From assembly GCA_016720905.1 (NCBI GenBank), contig JADKJT010000001.1, forward strand, positions 62,001-126,000: DNA of 64,000 nucleotides. Direction: 5' to 3'. Source of the stretch: Gemmatimonadaceae bacterium. GTDB taxonomy: Bacteria > Gemmatimonadota > Gemmatimonadetes > Gemmatimonadales > Gemmatimonadaceae. A program made the translations under genes and the position numbers. Shown piece by piece: positions 27,264 through 37,500 of this stretch. The notes under the pieces were generated by a model that ran no database searches, was not told where the DNA came from, and was given only the letters and a program-made list of their open reading frames with translations. Position 1 is the first letter of the stretch; each line of letters starts with the position of its first letter.

Positions 27264-27987
27264 ATGCGCCGCTTCCGACTTCCCCAGGTTCTTCTTGTCT
27301 GCAGCGCACTGGCAGTTGTCGTCGACAGGCTGCCGACAAGCTGATGCCGCCGCCGAGTCCAAACCGGTGCTGCCGGTTGCCGTTGCCGCCCCCGCGCCCG
27401 CCGCTGATACGTTGAGCGACTCGCTCCTGATTGCCCGTGCAGACCGCGGACGACTCATGGGTCGGGATTCCGGTGCGATCTGGGTGGTGATGATCAGCGA
27501 TTTCCAGTGTCCGTACTGCAAGCAGTGGCACGATGCCTCGATGGCCAACCTGCAACGCGACTACGTCACCACGGGGCAGATACGTCTGGCCTATCTCAAC
27601 CTGCCGTTGCCGCAACACAAGCACGCGCGTACCGAAGCGTTGGCGGCGTTGTGCGCCGGCGTGCAGGACCGTTTCTGGCCATTCGCCGAGCAGCTCTTCG
27701 CGCGGCAGGAGGAGGTCGAGCGCGCGATGACGGTGCAACCGCTGATCGACACCATCGCGCGCGGGCTGTCGCTGGACATGGATGCCTTTGGGCGCTGCCA
27801 GCAGCGGCAGGCCATTCGCGCGTTGATGGAATCGGACGTGCAGCAGGCGAACAAGACCGGCGTGCGATCGACACCGTCGTTTCTGGTGGGTGAGTTCCTG
27901 GTGGAAGGCGCGGTTCCCTACCCTGATTTCCGCAAGGCCATCGACACGGCGCTGGTGCTCGCGCGAAGCGCCAAGAGGACGCGCTGA
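27264..27987 (+). CDS. DsbA-like thioredoxin-fold lipoprotein, frame break in the signal region
   Basis: The core is a DsbA/thioredoxin fold with the active site FQCPYCKQWH, cis-proline region RSTPSFLVGEF and an inserted helical domain. It should oxidise or isomerise disulfides outside the cytoplasm. In its own frame the upstream sequence makes a poor signal. The ATG at 27264 in the other frame encodes MRRFRLPQVLLVCSALAVV, a good signal, which joins SSTGCRQADAA (lipobox) if one base near 27315-27325 is skipped. Restored length is about 240 residues. waaA follows after 8 bases. Confidence 0.8.
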
Positions 27988-27995
27988 ACACTGCG

Positions 27996-29342
27996 GTGCG
28001 TGCGGCATATGCCACGGCCGTAAACCTCGCGCGCGCCGCCGCGCGGCTGGCACCGTCTGGCGAAGGCAAGCTGGCGCGCGCCTTGCGAGCCCGACGTGGG
28101 ATCGTGGCGCGTGTGTCTGCAAACGCCCGGTTGGCTCGCGACGTCGCTCGTCCACTGGTGTGGATGCATGCGCCATCGGTGGGAGAAGGGCTACAGGCGC
28201 GACCGGTTGCCCAGGCGCTGAAAGCCCGTCATCCCGAGTGGCAACTTGCGTACACGTTTTTTTCGCCAAGCGCCGAGTCATTTGCGACGTCGGTCGGGGC
28301 GGACATCACCGACTACCTGCCGTTTGATCACGCGGCCGACATCGATGCGCTGCTGGATGCGCTGCAGCCGTCGATTCTCGTGTTTGCCAAGCTGGATGTG
28401 TGGCCGGTGTTGGTCGAACGGGCAACGGCGAGGGGGATTCCGGTGGCGCTGATCAGCGGCACCCTGGCCGCGACCTCAAGTCGTCGAGGATGGTGGTCAC
28501 GCCACATCGTGCATGATGCGTACACCAACCTCACGGCAGTCGGAGCCATCGATATCGAACACGCCGAACGCCTGGCGGGATTGGGCGTGCAGCCAGCGGC
28601 GCTCAGCGTAACGGGCGACACCCGATTCGATCAGGTGTGGGCGCGGGCCCAATCGGTGGATCGGGCGTCGACATTGCTCGCACCGCTGGTCTCGGCCCGA
28701 CCCACGCTGGTTGCGGGAAGCACCTGGCCGGCCGACGAGGCCGCGCTACTGGCGACCTGGCCACCACCGCTGGATTCGTCATCGGACGCCCTGTTGGCGG
28801 CGCCTCGCTTGATCATTGCGCCGCATGAACCGACGGCCGCTCACTGTGCGTCCATCGAGGAGTGGGCGCGGGGCGCCTCGCTGCGATTGATGCGGCTGTC
28901 TGCCATCACCGGACGGCCCAGTGCCGACGATGCCGACGTCATTCTGGTCGATCGCGTCGGCGTCCTCGGCGACTTGTATGCCTTGGCGGATATGGCGTTC
29001 GTGGGCGGCGGGTTTCACGCGGCCGGCCTGCATTCCGTCATTGAGCCGGCGGCTTTCGGTGTTCCGGTGCTGTTCGGACCGCGCTACGACAACAGTCGCG
29101 AGGCGGAGTTGTTGATCGCTGCCGGCGGCGCACATGCCGTATCCGATTCGGATCACCTTGGCGCGCAGTTGCATCGCTGGCTGGCCGATCCCGCGCAGCG
29201 GCAAGGTGAAGGTGCGGCCGCGCGCGCCGTGGTGGAACGGGAACGCGGCGCCACCGCGCGCTCAGTCGCGCTGATCGAGCAGGCCATGCGGCGCACGTCC
29301 GTCACAGAGACTACCCGATCGCACGCCCCATCACCGGGATGA
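27996..29342 (+). CDS. waaA: 3-deoxy-D-manno-octulosonic acid transferase (Kdo transferase)
   Basis: WaaA (KdtA) adds Kdo to lipid A precursor at the inner membrane, so this organism probably makes Kdo-type LPS. The 448-residue protein has the catalytic APSVGEG, the family GDTRFD (compare GNxKFD), APHEPT and FVGGGFHAAGLHSVIEPAAFGVPVLFG-type donor-site region. The typical LKLETEIWPN is replaced by FAKLDVWP, a clear deviation. The N-terminal segment before residue 50 is basic and less hydrophobic than usual. GTG start, 8 bases after the DsbA-like gene. Its 3' end overlaps the convergent transporter by 32 bases. Confidence 0.93.
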   Translation: MRAAYATAVNLARAAARLAPSGEGKLARALRARRGIVARVSANARLARDVARPLVWMHAPSVGEGLQARPVAQALKARHPEWQLAYTFFSPSAESFATSVGADITDYLPFDHAADIDALLDALQPSILVFAKLDVWPVLVERATARGIPVALISGTLAATSSRRGWWSRHIVHDAYTNLTAVGAIDIEHAERLAGLGVQPAALSVTGDTRFDQVWARAQSVDRASTLLAPLVSARPTLVAGSTWPADEAALLATWPPPLDSSSDALLAAPRLIIAPHEPTAAHCASIEEWARGASLRLMRLSAITGRPSADDADVILVDRVGVLGDLYALADMAFVGGGFHAAGLHSVIEPAAFGVPVLFGPRYDNSREAELLIAAGGAHAVSDSDHLGAQLHRWLADPAQRQGEGAAARAVVERERGATARSVALIEQAMRRTSVTETTRSHAPSPG

Positions 29343-30645
29343 CCATCGTCACCAGTCCGACGGTCAGCAGCACCAGCGCAGAGACCAGGGCCCATTTGAG
29401 CGTGTAGCGTTGATGGTCGTCGAAATCGACACCCGCCAGTCCGACCAGCAGAAAGGTCGAGGGCACCAAAGGGCTGAGCAGATGAACGGGCTGCCCGATC
29501 AGTGAGGCGCGGGCCATTTCCGCCGCCGAAATGCCGTAGGCTTCGCCCGCCTTGGCGAGAATCGGCAGCACGCCAAAGTAGAACGCGTCATTGGAAATGA
29601 GAAACGTGAACGGGATGCTGAGCACGCCGGTCACAATGGCGAGGTACGGGCCGAGTGCGGTCGGCACCAGTCGAATGACACTGTCCGCCATGGCGTCCAC
29701 CATCTTCGTGCCCGACAGGATGCCCGTGAACACACCCGCCGCGAAGATGAGGCCCACCACGGCCAGCACGTTGCCGGCGTGTCGTGACAACAGGGCCTTC
29801 TGCTGGTCGATGGTGGGATAGTTGAGCAGGACCGCAATCGCAAAGCCAATCATGAACAGCACCGGTAGTGGCAGCACGGCCGCAATGAGTGCCGCCAGCA
29901 GCACCACGGTGAGCCCGGCGTTGATCACCAGTCGGTCGGGACGCCGGTGCGCAGTGTCCGGTTGGTAGTCGGGATTGGCCAGCTCCTCTTCCAGCACGTG
30001 CGCCACGGCCGCCGCGTCAGCGCCTGCGGCGGCGAGACGCCCACGTTCACCCATGCCCAGTCGATAGGCCACGTACAGCACCCACACGATGCCGACCACC
30101 ATGGCCGGAATCATCGGCACGAATACCGTGCCGACATCGATGGTCAATGCGCTGGCCGCACGCGCGGTCGGTCCGCCCCACGGCAGGATATTCATGACGC
30201 CGGAGGACAGCATCGTCACGCAGGCCAGAATCAGCGGACGCATCTGCAGGCGTCGATACAGCGGCAGCATGGCGGCCGTCGTGATCATGTACGTCGTCGA
30301 TCCATCCCCGTCGAGCGAGACCAATAGCGCGAGCGCGGCCGTGCCCACCACCACTTTCATCGGATCGCCGTGCACGAGTCGCACCAATCGCTGGACGAAT
30401 GGCTCGAACAGCCCGGCATCGATCATGACCGCGAAATACAGGATGGCGAACATCAGCATCACGCCGGTCGGTGCCAGCTTGGTGATGCCGGCCACCATCA
30501 TTTCACCCAGCGTGGACGCGAAGCCGCCCGTCAGCCCGAACGCGATGGGGATCAGAATGAGCGCCGTCAACGGCGACAGGCGTTTTGTCATGATGAGCGT
30601 CATGAAGACGATCACCATGCCGTAGGCGAGCAGGGTGAGTGTCAT
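29311..30645 (-). CDS. CitMHS-family (citrate/metal-type) transporter
   Basis: The 444-residue, highly hydrophobic protein has about 12 membrane helices and CitMHS features: MTKRLSPLTALILIPIAFGL, LFEPFVQRLVRLVHGDPMKVV, DGDGSTTYMITTAAMLPLY and NILPWGGPTARAAS. These proteins import citrate-metal complexes, or other di- and tricarboxylates, with protons. The exact substrate is not readable. It starts 7 bases after the CocE-like hydrolase stop on the same strand, so the two may be co-expressed. It ends inside the convergent waaA 3' end. Confidence 0.88.
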   Translation of the reverse strand: MTLTLLAYGMVIVFMTLIMTKRLSPLTALILIPIAFGLTGGFASTLGEMMVAGITKLAPTGVMLMFAILYFAVMIDAGLFEPFVQRLVRLVHGDPMKVVVGTAALALLVSLDGDGSTTYMITTAAMLPLYRRLQMRPLILACVTMLSSGVMNILPWGGPTARAASALTIDVGTVFVPMIPAMVVGIVWVLYVAYRLGMGERGRLAAAGADAAAVAHVLEEELANPDYQPDTAHRRPDRLVINAGLTVVLLAALIAAVLPLPVLFMIGFAIAVLLNYPTIDQQKALLSRHAGNVLAVVGLIFAAGVFTGILSGTKMVDAMADSVIRLVPTALGPYLAIVTGVLSIPFTFLISNDAFYFGVLPILAKAGEAYGISAAEMARASLIGQPVHLLSPLVPSTFLLVGLAGVDFDDHQRYTLKWALVSALVLLTVGLVTMVIPVMGRAIG

Positions 30646-30652
30646 GAGCGCA

Positions 30653-32596
30653 TCACGGCCGCGCCGGCGCCAGCGGCAACACAATGTGCGAGGGATACGT
30701 CGCGCTGTGCTGCACGGAAATATCCGTGGTGATCATCCGGCGATTCTTCCCCAGTGGTTCCCCGGTATTCGGGTTGACGTCAAACCGCGGAAAATTGCTG
30801 CTGGAGATATCCACGCGAATGCGGTGTCCTTTCTTGAACACATTCGCCGTGGGAAACGGCTCGATGGTAAACGGGTACACGCGACCCGGTTGCAACAGCA
30901 CCTGGTGGTCGCGGGTGGCGCGATACCGGCCCCGCACGATCGCATCGGTCAGGTTCATGTCAAACCCGCCGGGCCAATCGACGCTGGAGGGATAGACATC
31001 CACCAACTTGGCCGTGAAGTCGGCGTCGACGGTTGATGCCGACGCATGCAACACCACCTTGATCGGACCGATGACGGTCAGGTCTTCGGTCAATGGTTCG
31101 GTTTGAAATACCACCACGTCGGCGCGCGACCGGAGCGGCAACCAGGGCGCCTGCGACGGCGGAAAGCGCGGGTCTTCGCGTTGATTGTACGCGCCGTCCT
31201 TCAGGCGCGCCGATGAGCCGCCGCCGATGGTGGGCACCGGGTGTCGCGGATCGAAGGTATAGGTGGTTTGCGAGCGCGTTGCCGTGGGTTTCACGGGGCG
31301 CAAGGAGCCGTCGGCGTGGAAGTAGTACGGCACGAAGCGAGTGCCCGCGAGCGGCCACTCGGTGGCGCTGCGCCAGTAGCCGCCATGATACAGGCGTCCG
31401 TTCGCGTCCTTGTGCCCGTCACCCGTTCCCATCACAAAGACGCGAACCGGCGCGTCCTTCTCGGCCCCGTTGGCGCGACCCTTAAGCTGATGGTCGAACC
31501 AGCGGACATGAAAATCCGCGAGAAAATCCATGATGGCGGCGCTGTCGCCAAAGGCCACATCGCCCGCATACGGCAGGTTGTTGCCACCATGTTTCCACGG
31601 GCCCACCATCACCGACTGGGGCGCCTTCTTGAGACGGCGCAACTCCGAATAGTTCTTGAATGTGCCGGCCAGGAAGATGTCGTACCAGCCACCCACGTGC
31701 AGCATGGGGATGTCGGACGTCTCCGCATAGTGCTCATCCCACGCCAGCATCGGATCCTTCCAGAAGGCGTCGTAGTCGGCGTGTTCGAAGAAGTCGAAAT
31801 ACCAGCCCTCATATTGCGGCGCCACCGACAGCGGATTGAGTCCGCGTCGCATGGGCTGCACATTGTACCAGTCTTCGACCTTCTCTTTCGTGAGCAGCGC
31901 TTTCACATCGTCCGAGCGCGCGTCGGCCAGCAGCTGACTCCATGCCCACGTGAGCTGGCGGCCCATTTCGTAGGTCCCGCGGTATCGCACGCCGTGGTCC
32001 CATCCGTTGGACATGCCGCCCATGTTGATGAGCAGCGCCTTGAGCGACGACGGATGGTACTGCGCCGCACCGGCCTGCATGTGCGCGGCGAAGGACGTTC
32101 CCCACATGCCGACCTTGCCGTTGCTGTACGACTGCTTCGCCAGCCACTCGATCACGTCGTATCCGTCGGTGGCGTCAATCGGCTGCACTTTCGAGAACTC
32201 GCCTTCGGACTTGTAGCGACCTCGCGTGTCCTGCAGCGCCACCACGTAGCCGCGTTCGGCGTAGAACACCGCCTGTTCCGCCAGCGATGTCTTGTTGTAT
32301 GGCGTGCGATTGAGCAGCACGGGGAGTCGCTCGGTGACGGGCGTGCCATTGCGTCCCGGCCGATAGATATCGGTGGCCATGCGTTTGCCGTCTCGCGTCG
32401 GGATCATGAGATCCGACGCGACCTTGATGGCGTCGTACTGACGCGGGGACGACGGCCACCCCGGGGGGGGCATGCGGGACGGGTCGGTGGCGGGTGGTGT
32501 CTGCGAGGCAGCCAGCGCCGGCACGAACATCAGTGCGAACAGCGTGTGCCGGACACGACCGGACAGTCTGACGCGGAATAGTGACATAGGCGGCAT
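30653..32596 (-). CDS. CocE/NonD-family serine hydrolase, secreted
   Basis: This is an alpha/beta hydrolase of the Xaa-Pro dipeptidyl-peptidase/cocaine esterase type, 647 residues (644 from the second ATG). Signal peptide is near 10-31 (HTLFALMFVPALAAS). Nucleophile motif WGTSFA has Ser at about 168, PTRDGKRMATDIYRP is the usual N-terminal strand, WYDIF precedes the Asp region and VGPWKHG holds the catalytic His. The C-terminal jelly-roll runs from about residue 480 to the end. Substrates range from X-Pro peptides to beta-lactam or ester amides. It lies upstream of the CitMHS gene by 7 bases. A C8 tract (plus strand G8, 32463-32470) encodes MPPPG. Confidence 0.9.
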   Translation of the reverse strand: MPPMSLFRVRLSGRVRHTLFALMFVPALAASQTPPATDPSRMPPPGWPSSPRQYDAIKVASDLMIPTRDGKRMATDIYRPGRNGTPVTERLPVLLNRTPYNKTSLAEQAVFYAERGYVVALQDTRGRYKSEGEFSKVQPIDATDGYDVIEWLAKQSYSNGKVGMWGTSFAAHMQAGAAQYHPSSLKALLINMGGMSNGWDHGVRYRGTYEMGRQLTWAWSQLLADARSDDVKALLTKEKVEDWYNVQPMRRGLNPLSVAPQYEGWYFDFFEHADYDAFWKDPMLAWDEHYAETSDIPMLHVGGWYDIFLAGTFKNYSELRRLKKAPQSVMVGPWKHGGNNLPYAGDVAFGDSAAIMDFLADFHVRWFDHQLKGRANGAEKDAPVRVFVMGTGDGHKDANGRLYHGGYWRSATEWPLAGTRFVPYYFHADGSLRPVKPTATRSQTTYTFDPRHPVPTIGGGSSARLKDGAYNQREDPRFPPSQAPWLPLRSRADVVVFQTEPLTEDLTVIGPIKVVLHASASTVDADFTAKLVDVYPSSVDWPGGFDMNLTDAIVRGRYRATRDHQVLLQPGRVYPFTIEPFPTANVFKKGHRIRVDISSSNFPRFDVNPNTGEPLGKNRRMITTDISVQHSATYPSHIVLPLAPARP

Positions 32597-32679
32597 TGCC
32601 TAACTTGCCGCATTGCGCCGTACAGCGCCAACCATGGGCACGGCGAAGGATGGCGTGGTCTGGACGTCGCCGACGCGTG

Positions 32680-33495
32680 ATGGCAGCTTTCAGTGGACGC
32701 GCCCACCGGAGGTTTATTCTGCGCTTGTTGACCCGTTTCGATCGGTGGCTCGCACTGCCCATCGCCTGTGCGTTGCTGGCGCCCATGGCCCACGCGGACG
32801 CGCAGAACGCGGTGCCGGCCTCCCGTCGACAGCTGGTGGGCGTCGTGCGCGATGCGGCGGGCGCCGCGCTGGAAGGCGTGAGTGTGGCGATCCCGGGCAG
32901 CACGGTCCGAACGGATCTCCGTGGTGCGTTCGAGTTGTTCACCGCAGACATCGACACCGTGACCATCTCGCTTCGGCGCGTGGGCTACGAGCCGGTGGAT
33001 GCGCTCCTCACGGCTCGCAACCGGATGTGGGATACGGTGCTGGTGCAGATGGAGCAAACCGCGCAGCGACTGGGCAACGTCAAGGTCACTGAGAATCGCA
33101 CGCGCGGCGCGTTGGGGATTCGGGACTTCGAGGAACGGCGCGCTCGCGGCATCGGCACGTTCATCACCCGGGCCGATATCCTGGAACGGGGCGCCTCGCG
33201 ACTGAGCGACATGCTGCGCACCAAGCGCGGCGTGAATGTCGTTCGGGGCAAGGTGCGGTTCGTGGCGAATACGGCCGGTTCGCGCCAGACGTCGTGTCAG
33301 CCCGACATCTGGCTGGACGGTACGCGTTCGCGTGGCATGGAAGTGGACGAAATTCTCCCCAGCACGGTGGAAGCGATGGAGTTGTATCCGTACTTCTCGA
33401 CCACGCCGGTGGAATTCCAGCCGATCGGTGCCAACACCACCCCGTGCGGCACGATTGTCATCTGGACGCGGATTCCTGGTGGAAAGGCCAAGTAG
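32680..33495 (+). CDS. Surface protein: carboxypeptidase-regulatory-like domain plus barrel-less TonB-plug-like module
   Basis: The 271-residue protein (from ATG 32680) has a signal peptide ending near AHADAQ, a CarboxypepD_reg-like beta-sandwich (GVVRDAAGAALEGVSVAIPG) and a C-terminal module (residues about 145-271) like a TonB receptor plug: DFEERRARGIGTFITR, LSDMLRTKRGVNV, CQPDIWLDG, MELYPYFS and CGTIVIWTR. No beta-barrel follows. Two larger proteins in this window share the module. The start is uncertain: GGAGG at 32708-32712 could serve CTG 32719 or TTG 32725, either of which trims a long basic leader. It diverges from the CocE-like gene. Confidence 0.75.
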   Translation: MAAFSGRAHRRFILRLLTRFDRWLALPIACALLAPMAHADAQNAVPASRRQLVGVVRDAAGAALEGVSVAIPGSTVRTDLRGAFELFTADIDTVTISLRRVGYEPVDALLTARNRMWDTVLVQMEQTAQRLGNVKVTENRTRGALGIRDFEERRARGIGTFITRADILERGASRLSDMLRTKRGVNVVRGKVRFVANTAGSRQTSCQPDIWLDGTRSRGMEVDEILPSTVEAMELYPYFSTTPVEFQPIGANTTPCGTIVIWTRIPGGKAK

Positions 33496-33514
33496 AAGCG
33501 GCCGGATAGCACGG

Positions 33515-34283
33515 ATGACCGTGATCGGCATGGCAGTGGTGGCGTGTCATGGCGGCGGTCCGGCCGCACGTCCAGGCACCGCATCGCGCCCGGCTTCGGC
33601 ATCCCGAATCGCAGTCTCCGGCGCGCGTTCGGCGACACCATCGGCGGCGGTGTCCGCATCCTGACGCTGGATCGCGAAAACGAAACAGCTGGCATCACGG
33701 CGCGCAACACGAAAAATCTCATTGTGCTGGCCGTGGTGCCCGGCCGCGAGATCGAAGTGATCATGCCGGGAGGATTACCCCTTCGCCGTGATCGGCAGGC
33801 GGGACATTATTTCGTCGATATGCGTCGGGTCGATGACAACATTCGTCCAATGAACGCCGACGAGGACGCCGCCGCCAGACTGGCCTACGATCGCTGCATG
33901 GCGCAAGCGGCCGCCACCGAGCGCCGACTGGCGCAACAGAAACGCACCGTCAAGCGCGACAGCACTGGCAAGGTGATCGATGACGGCGGTCGCGGCGAAG
34001 CCATCAGCGTCGATCAACAGCGCGCGCTGCAGGCGTCCTGTGATCGACTCGCCGACACGGAAAAGAAGAGGCATGCGACCGCGTTCCTTCGGCGCGACCG
34101 CCGGCCGACCGCTATCTGGTCGCGTTGACCTCGTCGTCGCCGATACCTCTGTCGCAACTCTACGAACGACTGGCCACCCTCACTGCCGTCGCGCCCGACG
34201 TCGCCACCACCATTGAAGCGATTGCCGCCGGATTGTTCGTTGGCGTGAAGGGCACGTGGGGCGGGTACTTCGTCGCGTGGTAG
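33515..34283 (+). CDS. Lipoprotein of unknown function, two frame breaks
   Basis: The ATG at 33515 encodes a short signal with lipobox MAVVAC. That frame is lost around 33590-33640, where another frame carries GFGIPNRSLRRAFGDTIG, VRILTLDREN and a helical, Lys-rich stretch to 34064. A third frame then continues EEACDRVPSA and LSQLYERLATLTAVAPDVATT to TAG at 34281. Joined by two one-base deletions this gives about 256 residues, ending GTWGGYFVAW. No family recognised. It lies 20 bases after the plug-like protein and may be co-expressed with it. Confidence 0.6.
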
Positions 34284-34351
34284 GCTGACACCGCGTGAGC
34301 GCGCGAATGCCGTGTCTTCAAAACGTCCTGACACGTTTCGCTGAGCGGTGG

Positions 34352-34500
34352 GAGCGGTGAGGGGCCGGAGGGGTGAGCAACGGAAGCGTCGAGCGTTCGA
34401 GGGGTCAGCCGGCGAGGGGAGAACCCAGTCCTGCCATCACCGGCTCGCCCCTCTGACGCTCGACGCTTCCGTTGCTCACCCCTCCGGCCCCTCATGCCTC
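34352..34500. repeat. Long palindromic repeat, copy C
   Basis: A 149-bp palindrome from GAGCGGTGAGGGG to CCCCTCATGCCTC. Its outer stem (GAGGGGCCGGAGGGG with CCCCTCCGGCCCCTC) differs in sequence from the outer stems of B and D, yet pairs perfectly with itself. The core reads GCGTCGAGCG/CGCTCGACGC where B and D have GCGTTGAGCG/CGCTCAACGC. It lies between two convergent 3' ends and fills most of that gap. Confidence 0.92.
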
Positions 34501-34564
34501 CCCACCTCAGGCAGAATCCGGTCGCGGCGCAACGATTGACGAAAGGAATTACCGCGACACTCCT

Positions 34565-37500
34565 TTAGCGCGTCACCACCACTTCGCGAGCGCCTGGAGG
34601 CACCGGCATACGAGTCTCCGTGCCACCAGGCCACCGTACCCACAGCGCAGTGGGCGTGCCCGACAGGCCCATCACCTGCACCGCCCCGTTCTGCGACCAG
34701 TAGCCCGCGCTGGTCTGGACTTCGCGCACCGGTCCCATCGTCGTCCCATACACCACGCGCAGTTGGGTGCCGACACCATCGGGATTCGTGGCCGGGCCTT
34801 TCACGCGCACCCGTAGCCCCGGCGTCGCGCCGCGATTCTCGAACAACCGGGTGGCGTCGCCATTCTGCGACACGGCAAGGTCCAACCGACCGTCCCCGTT
34901 GAAATCGGCATAGGCCGCGCCGCGCTGATCGCCGTACACCATCAGTCCACTGCGCTGGCCGGCTAGGGGCGCAAGGCCGCCTTTGCCGTCACCCTGCAAC
35001 AGCAGGCTGCGCCCCTGATCGTAGCGTGGACTGCCGATCACGCTGGGAAAGAAGTTCTGCGACAGGAAGACATCTTCAGCGCCATCCCCATCAAAATCGG
35101 CGATAGCCGAGGTGAAGGCCGGTGACCACTGCGACTCAGCCGGCAACGGCGCAGCCTCGAAGTGGTCCCCGCGATTGATGAACAGCAGGTGATCGAGCGT
35201 GCGCACCCGCAGCTGTTGCGTGGTCGACAGCGCCGAGCCAAGCACGGTCTCCACTGAGGCGTCGGCGTAGGCGGCGAAATTGTTCACGCGCCCGAGAATT
35301 CCCGCCACCGCCATGCGCACACGCGGAAAACTGTTGACGGGAGACAGGCCGTTCACGCGCGCGTCCGGCTGACCAAGGAGCATTTCCACTTCGCCGCCCG
35401 CACCGAACGCCCCGTAGGTGACCACCAGTGGATGCGCGCTGTCAACGACACTGCCCGTGTTGCGTCCCCAGCTGGTCGCCACGAGATCCATCTTGCCGTC
35501 GCCGTTGAGATCACCGGCGGCGACGCCATTCCACTGGCTGGTCCATGCTGCCAGCGCCCAGGAATCCGGTGCGGGCAGCAGTTTGCCGTGTCCGTCGTTG
35601 AACAGCAGCACCAACGCGCCCCAGTCACGAGACAGCACCAGATCGGCATGCCCATCGCCATTCATGTCGGCGAACATGGCCGACGTGACCATGCCGATGT
35701 TGCGCAGCACTGCCAGATTCGCGGTGTCAATCACGAACGATCCGTTCACATTGCGAAACAGCCCCGACGACGCCGGCATCGGATAACGCAAGGGCATGGC
35801 GCGTGAGCCCACGAACAGATCCAACGCGCCATCCCCGTCGTAGTCACCCAGGGCCAGCGGTCCCGTGGACGACTCGTGCGAACCCACCGCCGGTTGCGGT
35901 GTCGCGGCCAAGACGCCCCGTGACGCGCCAATACGCACGGCCGCCGGCTGCGCGATCATGTCCTTTTCGCTGCGAAACTCCCACGTGGCCACACCGGCCA
36001 ACAGACTGGTCGCGCCATTCGACGTCATGCCCAGCACGGCCGTGAAATCTGCCGCGGCCACCGGCCCAGCGGTCGGTTGCGCCACCAGCCGACCCGCCAC
36101 GCTGCGGAAGACGGCCAATCGTCCGCCCTTCCCGGTGCCCACAATGAGATCTTCGGCGCCATCACGATCGATGTCGTACCACGACACGCCCGGTCCCGAT
36201 CGCGAAAGTGCATTCGGCAGCAGGAACTGACGATCCCAATCATCGAACTCGTTTTCGACGTGGGTATGCCCGTTGAGCTGCGACGTCGCGTCCACGAACA
36301 GCGTGGCACCCGCGGCAGTGCCCGGCGTAGGCGGTGTCGTTGGCGACGACGCGGACTGCTGCGTGATGTCATACAGGCGATTGGCCCGCACGGGCATGGT
36401 GGTGCGCCTGCCATCGCGCCAATCCACCACCAACTCGGCGGAATCCGCCGCGCCCATCGCGAACGACACGGCATAGTCGCTGTGGGAGAGATACAACCCA
36501 CCGACGACGATTTCGCGCACCTGCACGGGAATCGCGCCGCCGTGCAACGTGAGGCGCGCGCCCACCGCCTGTGTATTGGGCGCCTCCCCGCGCAGTCGCA
36601 CCGCAATGCGCGCTGCCGTCGCATCGTTGCGCAACACCAGGGCCGGCGCACCGAGTCGGTTGATGACCACGTCGAGATCGCCATCGCCATCGAGATCGGC
36701 CGATGCGATGCCGTGCGACACGTCCTCTTCAATGCCGAAACGCCAGGCGCTGCTGGCGTCCTCGAACGTGAGATCGCCGCGATTTCGGAACGCGACATTC
36801 CGGAGCTTGAGCGCGGGGAACTCCCAACGCTGTCGACGCCACGGCACGTCGTTGAGGCGATTCTGGAGCCCCTCCTGCACATCGGCATCCATGATGTCCC
36901 ACAGGTGCCCGTTGGCCACCAGGATGTCCTGCCACCCATCGAGATCGACGTCCATGAAGATCGATCCCCATGACCACCCGCTGGCCTGTACGCCAGCGGC
37001 ATTGGAGACCTCGGCAAACGTGCCATCCCCGCGATTGATGAACAACGCATTGCGCTGGAACTGCAACTGCAGTTCCTGCTCGCCGATCTTCTTGGGTAAC
37101 GACGTGTGCGTCGGCATCTGCGTCTTGAGCCGCCGCGGATCGTTGCTCAACATGTCGGTCTCGAACAGGTCCGGGCGCCCGTCGCCATTCACATCGGCCA
37201 CATCGATGCCCATGGCCGAGTTGCTCATCTGCCGCTGCGATCGCCAATCGGCCAGGCGGAAGTTCCCTTTCCCGTCGTTATACCACAGCTGATCGGTGTC
37301 TTCGAAATCGTTGGCCACGTACAAGTCGGGGGCGCCGTCGCCATTGAGGTCGACAAACTTGGCGCTCAGTCCAAACGATTCAAACTCCTCCGCGAGTTTC
37401 GCACCGTTGGCGTCGCGAAAACGTTCCGATGTCATGGGCACGCGCGTGAAGTGCCCGCGCCCGTCGTTCGCGTAGAACTCATCGGGTTCGGCGCGTTGCG

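Noticed and set aside
30089..30625. Long open frame antisense to the transporter gene, in addition to others antisense to the UnbV and Ig-like genes
   Set aside because: High GC leaves many long antisense frames. These lack signal, family motif and start signals, while the opposite strand encodes a clear protein.
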